DNA of 6,007 nt from Candidatus Omnitrophota bacterium. GTDB lineage: Bacteria > Omnitrophota > Gorgyraeia > JABMRG01. Shown here one piece after another: positions 1 through 5,363 of the stretch. The notes below the pieces were generated by a model, which saw only the letters and a program-made list of their open reading frames with translations, was not told where the DNA came from and ran no database searches. Numbering within the stretch: the first letter of the stretch is position 1; each line of letters opens with the position of its first letter. The stretch spans positions 1-6,007 of the forward strand of contig JABMRG010000030.1 in assembly GCA_013202935.1 (NCBI GenBank), read 5' to 3'. The position numbers and the translations under genes were made by a program.

Positions 1-639
1 CCAGAATCTTTTTAAAGGCTTTATAGTCAAGTTGTACCCTATAGTTCTTCTACTCAGAATACCTTGAGTATCCAGAAGCTTCTGTGCCTCTATGTTGGAA
101 TATTTATTATGCCTGTTTATAAACTCGGATATGCTGCTGAAGGGATAATGCTCTACTTCCCCTTCTATAATACCTATTTTGCCGTCTACAATAAGTGTCT
201 CGTGAACATGGCCTTTATAACGAGCTTTGCCTCTTTTTAAGAGATGGAGAGAGTAATGATACCAGCCTCCATATCGCATAAAATGGCCTAAAAAGAAATT
301 CTTCCGCCTGAATTTAAAAGCAGAATACCCTTGGTCATCTTCCAGTATCCTCTCAACATCCTTTCTCATGCCATCTGTAACCACCTCATCTGCATCAAGC
401 TTAAGTATCCAGTCTCCTGATGAATTATCTATGCCAAGGTTGCAATCTATATCAAAACCACCCTCAAACTTATGCCGGACTATTTTGGCATTGTATTCTT
501 TGCATATATCTACTGTCTTGTCTGCGCTGCAGCCATCTACTACCACTATCTCATCAGCCCACTTTACTGAATCAAGACAGCCCCTTATTCTGGACTCCTC
601 ATTCTTGGCAAGTAAAAGCACAGTCAGTTGTTTTCGCAT
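1..639 (-). CDS. GT2 family glycosyltransferase, WaaE/LgtF-like (3' end cut by window edge)
   Basis: Probable cytoplasmic, inverting family 2 glycosyltransferase that transfers a sugar from a nucleotide donor onto LPS core or a related surface glycan. The 213 visible residues start MRKQLTVLLLAKNEESRIRG, the usual opening of the WaaE/KdtX/LgtF beta-glucosyltransferase subgroup. They contain the nucleotide-binding strand VVVDGCSADKT (residues 32-42), the metal-binding LDADE (81-85), a WYHYSLHLLKRG segment (126-137) matching the subgroup's acceptor region, the HVHE motif (144-147), and HYPFSSISEFINRHNKYS (164-181), typical of its C-terminal part. Family members are about 250 residues or longer, so the C-terminus lies beyond position 1. 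The ATG at 639 immediately follows the upstream stop (TAGATG, no gap) and has an AAAGGA ribosome binding site, so the start is well supported. Donor and acceptor sugars cannot be read from the sequence. Family call is confident; exact role is inferred from context. Confidence 0.9.
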   Translation of the reverse strand, partial: MRKQLTVLLLAKNEESRIRGCLDSVKWADEIVVVDGCSADKTVDICKEYNAKIVRHKFEGGFDIDCNLGIDNSSGDWILKLDADEVVTDGMRKDVERILEDDQGYSAFKFRRKNFFLGHFMRYGGWYHYSLHLLKRGKARYKGHVHETLIVDGKIGIIEGEVEHYPFSSISEFINRHNKYSNIEAQKLLDTQGILSRRTIGYNLTIKPLKRFW

Positions 640-1749
640 CTATTTATTAATCCTTTCTAAACTCTTAAGCTGCGACTTAGCCTCTTTTGCTACTTCTTCA
701 ACCGATATATCTTCCAGGCAATTACGATGCTGGCAATCTTTAATCTTAAATCTTTTATAGCAGGGCCTGCAGTCAATATCATTGTTTACAACCACGCTAT
801 GTTCATCTCCTGACCTATAAGGCCCGTACACCCTTTCATCAACCGGCCCAAAGATAGATACTGTCTTTATACCTGCAGCAACACCTATGTGTAAAGGCCC
901 GCCATCATTCGTTACAAGCAGTCTCGAGTCTCCAACAATAGCAATAAATGTCAGTAAATCTGTTTTTCCACAGAGATTTATGCAGCGGCTCTCTCTTTTC
1001 TTTATATAATCGCATATAGGGCTATCATCATAACCACCCAAAAGTAGAACTTTTTCTGCGCCTCTATTGCATAAGAGCGTTGTTAACTCTGCAAACTTTT
1101 CTTTTGGCCACTGTTTACGAAAAGATGTGCCACCCCAGCTTGCACCTCCGCCTGGTGCCAGAGTAATAAAGGTTTCATTGCTAGATATGTCGTTAGATTC
1201 TAATATGTCTTTTGCGTCTTTTTTGCTCTCTTGTGAAATAGCAAGATTAAGAACTGGCTCTTTAGGTTTTTCTACATTTGTAAATTTAAGTAGTTCTAAA
1301 TAATAATCTATCATATGTTTTTCAGAGTATCCGGAGGTAAGCTTCGTCTTTTTCGTCAGGAAGATCCCCCTTCTTCTATAATCATATCCGATCCTCTCTC
1401 TTATGCCTGCCAGTTTTAAGAATAGGCCATATTCCCTTGCAAGAGAAAGGTCAAATACCGTATCAAACCTTTCACTTTTTATCTCTTTTAAAAACTCTAC
1501 CACTCGCTTAATACATTTTAGCCTTGAGGATTGCCACAGCTGCCTGTATTCATCTTTCTCAAATATAAAGACCTTATCAATCCTAGGGTGGTTTAAAAGA
1601 ATGGGTGCGCTACGTATATTACAGAGATAACCAAGGTAACTACCTCTTAAACTTGTTTTAATAGCTTCTATCATCGGCACAGTAAAAAGCACATCACCTA
1701 TACCAAATGGGTTGACTATAAGAATTTTCTTATTCTGCATGCTGTTCAT
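640..1749 (-). CDS. GT9 family heptosyltransferase-like protein with C-terminal cysteine cluster
   Basis: Glycosyltransferase family 9 protein (ADP-heptose:LPS heptosyltransferase fold, GT-B), expected to act at the cytoplasmic face of the inner membrane on LPS core or a related glycan. The 369-residue length is typical. N-terminal domain: ILIVNPFGIGDVLFTVP (9-25) with Asp19 at the position of the proposed catalytic Asp13 of E. coli WaaC. C-terminal domain: APGGGASWGG (198-207), the KQWP motif with Lys212, TNDGGPLHIG (280-289) for donor binding, and FGPVDERVYGPY (300-311). Four cysteines (327, 330, 339, 344) follow in a C-x2-C-x8-C-x4-C pattern, which could form a metal knuckle or disulfides; this is inference. 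The ATG at 1749 overlaps the upstream stop by 4 nt (ATGA) and has a GGAG 11 nt upstream. A second ATG at 1740 (residue 4) is possible but less favoured. The donor may be a sugar other than heptose. Confidence 0.92.
   Translation of the reverse strand: MNSMQNKKILIVNPFGIGDVLFTVPMIEAIKTSLRGSYLGYLCNIRSAPILLNHPRIDKVFIFEKDEYRQLWQSSRLKCIKRVVEFLKEIKSERFDTVFDLSLAREYGLFLKLAGIRERIGYDYRRRGIFLTKKTKLTSGYSEKHMIDYYLELLKFTNVEKPKEPVLNLAISQESKKDAKDILESNDISSNETFITLAPGGGASWGGTSFRKQWPKEKFAELTTLLCNRGAEKVLLLGGYDDSPICDYIKKRESRCINLCGKTDLLTFIAIVGDSRLLVTNDGGPLHIGVAAGIKTVSIFGPVDERVYGPYRSGDEHSVVVNNDIDCRPCYKRFKIKDCQHRNCLEDISVEEVAKEAKSQLKSLERINK
651..656 (-). promoter_or_regulatory. Ribosome binding site of the GT2 gene
   Basis: AAAGGA on the minus strand, 11 nt upstream of the ATG at 639 and inside the last codons of the preceding heptosyltransferase gene. 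It supports the ATG at 639 as the start and suggests that ribosomes finishing the upstream gene can reinitiate directly. Confidence 0.6.
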
Positions 1750-2735
1750 TTAAAAATCTTCTCCGCAGCCTCAACCACTTCCTCTGCCATTATCTCATCC
1801 AATGGCCTGTAGATAACTATATGGCCTTCACCATAAGGGCCCCATCTTTTTGGATTTGAACCCTTAAGGTCACTATTGAATATAGCTACTACCTTTGTGC
1901 CAAGAGCTGCTGCTATATGCATAGGCCCATTGTCATTTGTAATTAGGAGGTCTACCCTTTTTAAAAAAGCGGCCAGCTCCTTTACTGTAAAACTTCCTGC
2001 AAGGTTATACACACCCCTAAGCCCAGAACCTATCTCTTCGCAAAGAGGCTTCTCTGAGTCATCACCTATAAGGACAACTTCTACAGATGCTGATTCAGCA
2101 AGCATCTTAGCAACTTCCCTAAATTTTTCAGGGGGCCATCTCTTATCGGAGTTGCTGCTTCCTGGATGTATTGCCACTATTCTCTTGGTGCCGGTTATTC
2201 CTCTCTCTTGAAATAGCTTATCTACAGATAAAACGCTCTTGCTGAGAACGGGGATAAAAGGCCTAGTGTTTTTTTCATACACATCGATGATCTTAAGGAG
2301 CTCTAAATTATATTCTACTTCATGCATCAGGCCTTCTCTTTTCTTATCTTCTACTTTATGGGTAAGCAAGAAAGGCCATTTCCTATTGTAGCCTACTCTG
2401 CACTTTATACCTGCTAAGAAAGAGCTCAGATGCAGAAGCTTGTGAGGATTTAATATTATCGCCATATCAAAATGTCTTTTCCGCAACTTAGCAGCTAATG
2501 CTAATGTTTTGCAGAGGCAAGGGTTTACTGAGATTGTATCAAAGTCGATTACCTCAGTAAGATCTTCTCTGTCTGATACAATATCTGATGCATAGGCTGA
2601 AGTTACAAAACTTATACCCGCAGACGGAAATTTTCTCCTAAGGGCCTCTATAACAGGCGTAGAGAGCAGAACTTCACCTATCCGGTCTGTTCTTAATATA
2701 ACAATTCTTTTTACTTGTCTTGGGTCTGTTTTCAT
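1746..2735 (-). CDS. GT9 family heptosyltransferase-like protein (Asp-to-Glu at the catalytic position)
   Basis: Second, divergent GT9 enzyme of 329 residues, cytoplasmic or peripheral to the inner membrane, probably adding a heptose or other sugar to LPS core or a related glycan. Motifs in order: RIVILRTDRIGEVLLSTP (10-27), HPGSS (190-194), DKRWP with Lys198 followed by PEKF (197-205), TNDNGPMHIAAALGT (266-280, donor site) and RWGPYG (297-302). The usual GxGD motif reads RIGE here, placing Glu21 where E. coli WaaC has its proposed general base Asp13. Unlike the next GT9 gene it has no C-terminal cysteine cluster. The ATG at 2735 lies 7 nt after the upstream stop and no Shine-Dalgarno-like sequence precedes it, so translation may depend on coupling. 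No other ATG, GTG or TTG lies between the in-frame upstream stop and this ATG. The 3' end overlaps the next gene by 4 nt. Family assignment is firm; the substrate is unknown. Confidence 0.92.
   Translation of the reverse strand: MKTDPRQVKRIVILRTDRIGEVLLSTPVIEALRRKFPSAGISFVTSAYASDIVSDREDLTEVIDFDTISVNPCLCKTLALAAKLRKRHFDMAIILNPHKLLHLSSFLAGIKCRVGYNRKWPFLLTHKVEDKKREGLMHEVEYNLELLKIIDVYEKNTRPFIPVLSKSVLSVDKLFQERGITGTKRIVAIHPGSSNSDKRWPPEKFREVAKMLAESASVEVVLIGDDSEKPLCEEIGSGLRGVYNLAGSFTVKELAAFLKRVDLLITNDNGPMHIAAALGTKVVAIFNSDLKGSNPKRWGPYGEGHIVIYRPLDEIMAEEVVEAAEKIFK
1761..1764 (-). promoter_or_regulatory. Ribosome binding site of the second GT9 gene
   Basis: GGAG on the minus strand, 11 nt before the ATG at 1749 and 20 nt before the alternative ATG at 1740. 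The spacing favours the outer ATG, which forms the ATGA overlap with the upstream stop codon. Confidence 0.55.
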
Positions 2736-2742
2736 ACAGGTA

Positions 2743-3951
2743 CTAGTTGTTTAAAGCTCTGTTACGAAAAGCTACGTTAAGTCCCAGGCACAAAAATAAA
2801 AAGGCTGAGAGAGTAACTGAATAAAGATGCGTATCAACAATGCAGTGAACTAAAAATCCTATTGTCCCGGCAAATAACCCCAGTGATAGATCACGGTCTA
2901 AACCTTTCTTCAGTCTACTCAAACCCTTACCAACCGATATTAACAGGCTTATCAAAAAGGCTAAGAATATACCTAATCCTATAATGCCTATTTCAGCTGC
3001 CATATGCAGATAGCTATTATGTGTATATCTTACATCAGGATAATCTTTTGGTTTGTATTTGGGGAAATTTTTGGTATATGTATTCACGCCAAATCCCAGT
3101 ATAGGGCGGTCTTTTATCATATTTATCGTGCCGGACCAGAGTTTTGTCCTCTCCCATACCGTTCCCTGGCTGCTCAAAGTGGATATGTCAGAGAATCTAT
3201 CCTTGATGGAACTTGGTAAGATTATCGGTGACAAAAGAAGAAGGAATAAAATAAGTACAAACAACCTCTTGCTTTTGACTGCTGCAAGAAATAAGAAAGC
3301 TACCACAAATCCCATCCACGCACCCCTTGAATGAGTAGCCAACAAGCACCAACCGATGGGTAAAGATGCTAGAATAATAAGGATTCTTTCCTTTAGACGG
3401 CGTGACCTGGAAAAAAATAGGCTTAATATGATGGTCATAATAACTATAAGATAAGCGCCAAAGTCATTCGAGTGCTTAAAGGAAGAAGAAATTCTGCGCA
3501 GGTCATCAAATGGAGTTAGTGTCCGTTGTCTGATAAGGTCTACACCTATTATGCGCTGGATGATTCCATTCAAAGAGATAAAAAAAGCAACACCTAGAAT
3601 AAAGATCAAAAATTTCTGCTGTCCTTTTTCTTTCTTGAAATAATCGAGCGTAGCTATAAAAAGGAGGCTATGCTTAATCACCTTGAACAGGCCCCTTATG
3701 CTCTCATCCATATATCCTGAATTTATAAACGAAGCCAGATTCCACAACACGAAAAGAAGGAGAATCAGCGTCAGCCTCTTAGCCGCTAATTTATAGTCCT
3801 TTTCGATCCATTTTCTTAATAGCCAGAGTACTATTATGGCTCCTGTGGCTATCTCTGTAAGCGCATTAGAAAATGTAAGCCCCACTGCTAAGAGATAAAA
3901 ACTAAGCAGTAAAAGCTTATTGCATATATTTAGTACTTTTTCTCGAGACAT
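2743..3951 (-). CDS. O-antigen ligase/polymerase family membrane protein (WaaL/Wzy-like)
   Basis: Multi-pass inner-membrane protein of the O-antigen ligase/polymerase superfamily (Wzy_C-type domain), acting on the periplasmic side to transfer or polymerise undecaprenyl-linked glycans. I read about 11-12 hydrophobic segments across 402 residues, with a main soluble loop at about 246-315. Family signatures: SFKHSNDFGAYL (157-168), THSRGAWMG with Arg209 (206-214), RPILGFGVNTY (282-292) and YTHNSYLHMAAEIGIIGLG (309-327). The last carries the His-Asn of the periplasmic loop, where ligases have an essential His. I set the start at the ATG at 3951, giving a TGATG overlap of 1 nt with the upstream gene and a GGAG 11 nt before it. 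A longer reading from a TTG at 4032 would overlap the upstream gene by 82 nt with an uncharacteristic polar leader. Ligase (WaaL) and polymerase (Wzy) cannot be told apart from sequence motifs alone. Neighbouring core-type heptosyltransferases lean towards ligase. Confidence 0.88.
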   Translation of the reverse strand: MSREKVLNICNKLLLLSFYLLAVGLTFSNALTEIATGAIIVLWLLRKWIEKDYKLAAKRLTLILLLFVLWNLASFINSGYMDESIRGLFKVIKHSLLFIATLDYFKKEKGQQKFLIFILGVAFFISLNGIIQRIIGVDLIRQRTLTPFDDLRRISSSFKHSNDFGAYLIVIMTIILSLFFSRSRRLKERILIILASLPIGWCLLATHSRGAWMGFVVAFLFLAAVKSKRLFVLILFLLLLSPIILPSSIKDRFSDISTLSSQGTVWERTKLWSGTINMIKDRPILGFGVNTYTKNFPKYKPKDYPDVRYTHNSYLHMAAEIGIIGLGIFLAFLISLLISVGKGLSRLKKGLDRDLSLGLFAGTIGFLVHCIVDTHLYSVTLSAFLFLCLGLNVAFRNRALNN

Positions 3952-5363
3952 CAGTATGCGTGCTCCGACCTTGAAAATAGTGTTTGAAAGATTGACATCA
4001 GTATTATCTTTATATCGAACATGAGCGACCAATTCTCAACATAGTATATGTCATATTTAGTCCTCTCCTCAATCGATGTGTCACCACGTAGGCCGTTTAC
4101 CTGCGCCCAGCCTGTCAGGCCTGACTTTATCTTATGCCTTGCCATATACCGTGGTATATCCTCCTTAAATTTACCGACAAATTTAGGCCTTTCAGGGCGT
4201 GGGCCAACCAGGCTCATCTCACCCTTAAATACATTAATAAGTTGAGGCAGTTCATCAAAATTGTGCTCCCTTAGGAAAGCGCCTATTCTTGTCCTTCTTG
4301 GGTCATCTTTCTTTGCCCATACAGCACCGGTACCTTTTTCAGCCTTATAGATCATGGTTCTGAATTTTATAATCGCAAAACGTCTTCCGTCTTCACCAAC
4401 CCTCTTCTGTAAATAGAAGGCAGGGCCTTGAGAAGATATTTTTATTACTAAGGCAATTAGTAAAAAGAAAGGGCTAAGAAGTAGAAGGCCTATAGAAGAA
4501 GCTATGATATCCGATACCCTTTTTATAAATCGATTGGAACTCAACGCAAGAGTGCTTTCTTTAAGGCCTAGAAGCGGAATGCCATCTACATTCTCCATAT
4601 CTACCTGTGATGTTATCATACCCAACAGATCAGCAATGAGACGAAAATGGATTATTCTCTTTTCGCATTCCAAAATTATAGACATTATTTTGTCGCGGGG
4701 CAGAGAAGGCACAGTCAGGATAACTTCATCTATCTCTCTTCGAGAAAGAATAGTGGAAAGCTCATCCAACGTACCGATAATCGGCATCTCTTCTCTCTTT
4801 TCTTGTACTGAGTCGCCTGAAATTGAAAGCGCCCCAACTATCCTGTAATTCCAGTGCGGGTCATCGCTAATATGCCTTATAAGCCTTTGGGCAGTTGCGC
4901 CGGTTCCTAAAATTAGTAGATTAGAAAAATCCTTATTTGCAGCCCTTAGCATAAACCTTATCCTGTTTATGGCAAATCTTGCCAGGGATATAAATATTAT
5001 AAGATTCGCCCAGCAGATCGTGATCATAACCCTTGAATATGAAAATTCCCTATAGACAAATGTCGCAGCCATAAGGACAACAAGGCCTACCATCATAGCC
5101 TTTATAATTGAGAAAAATTCATCAATAATAGATAGCCTTCTTTTAGGTGCATACAGATTGAAGGAGCGCATGATAAACAGAAGCAAAACACTTATGATAG
5201 GAAGCGGTTTTATATACTCGGCTATGTTAGGTGTGCCATATATTGTTGGTATTATTCCGCTGTTAAATCTAAACCAGTAAGAAAAGAGAAATGCGAAATT
5301 CACCATCAATAAATCACTTATTGTTAAGGCTAATATAGCTGCAAAATGATTTTTACGTTTCAT
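3951..5363 (-). CDS. Undecaprenyl-phosphate hexose-1-phosphate transferase (WcaJ/WbaP-type polyprenyl glycosylphosphotransferase)
   Basis: Initiating enzyme of polysaccharide repeat synthesis: it moves a hexose-1-phosphate (often glucose or galactose) from a UDP-sugar to undecaprenyl phosphate at the inner membrane. At 470 residues it has the full length of the WcaJ/WbaP class. The N-terminal part has four hydrophobic segments (about 8-31, 52-69, 85-103, 112-136), then a Rossmann-like domain with GTGATAQRLIR (153-163). The C-terminal catalytic domain starts at KRVSDIIASSIGLLLLSP (281-298), a re-entrant membrane helix with the Ser-Pro break. It continues with QKRVGEDGRRFAIIKFRTM (319-337), FDELPQLINV with the catalytic Asp370-Glu371 dyad (369-378), VGPRPERPKF (386-395), and SGLTGWAQVNGLRG (414-427), followed by the YDIYYVENWSL block (437-447). 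All core residues expected from PglC-type enzymes appear intact. The ATG at 5363 overlaps the GT4 gene by 11 nt and only a weak GAAAGTGA precedes it. The sugar specificity is not readable; similarity of the C-terminal block suggests the glucose-transferase subgroup. Confidence 0.93.
   Translation of the reverse strand: MKRKNHFAAILALTISDLLMVNFAFLFSYWFRFNSGIIPTIYGTPNIAEYIKPLPIISVLLLFIMRSFNLYAPKRRLSIIDEFFSIIKAMMVGLVVLMAATFVYREFSYSRVMITICWANLIIFISLARFAINRIRFMLRAANKDFSNLLILGTGATAQRLIRHISDDPHWNYRIVGALSISGDSVQEKREEMPIIGTLDELSTILSRREIDEVILTVPSLPRDKIMSIILECEKRIIHFRLIADLLGMITSQVDMENVDGIPLLGLKESTLALSSNRFIKRVSDIIASSIGLLLLSPFFLLIALVIKISSQGPAFYLQKRVGEDGRRFAIIKFRTMIYKAEKGTGAVWAKKDDPRRTRIGAFLREHNFDELPQLINVFKGEMSLVGPRPERPKFVGKFKEDIPRYMARHKIKSGLTGWAQVNGLRGDTSIEERTKYDIYYVENWSLMFDIKIILMSIFQTLFSRSEHAY
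3963..3966 (-). promoter_or_regulatory. Ribosome binding site deciding the start of the ligase/polymerase gene
   Basis: GGAG on the minus strand, 11 nt upstream of the ATG at 3951 and inside the last codons of the glycosylphosphotransferase gene. It supports the short start (402 aa) rather than the TTG 81 nt further upstream. The spacing matches that of the GGAG before the gene starting at 1749. Confidence 0.6.

Noticed and set aside
368..760. Open frame of 130 codons on the + strand
   Set aside because: It is antisense to the GT2 gene and the end of the second GT9 gene, both of which have clear family motifs. Its protein is Ser/Leu-rich without a recognisable domain. The same holds for the other + strand frames at 1067-1303, 1876-2211, 3053-3334, 4504-4848 and 5515-5787.
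2269..2275. A7 run (minus strand) in the first GT9 gene as a slippage site
   Set aside because: The frame and family similarity continue without a break across it, and no alternative frame there leads to another gene.
2736..2742. Possible promoter or terminator between the ligase/polymerase and first GT9 genes
   Set aside because: The gap is only 7 nt, with no room for either. No hairpin followed by a T-run was seen at any gene junction.
3952..4032. 27-codon N-terminal extension of the ligase/polymerase gene from a TTG at 4032
   Set aside because: It lies fully inside the conserved end of the upstream transferase. It adds a polar leader untypical of the family, while the ATG at 3951 has a GGAG at suitable spacing and a TGATG junction.
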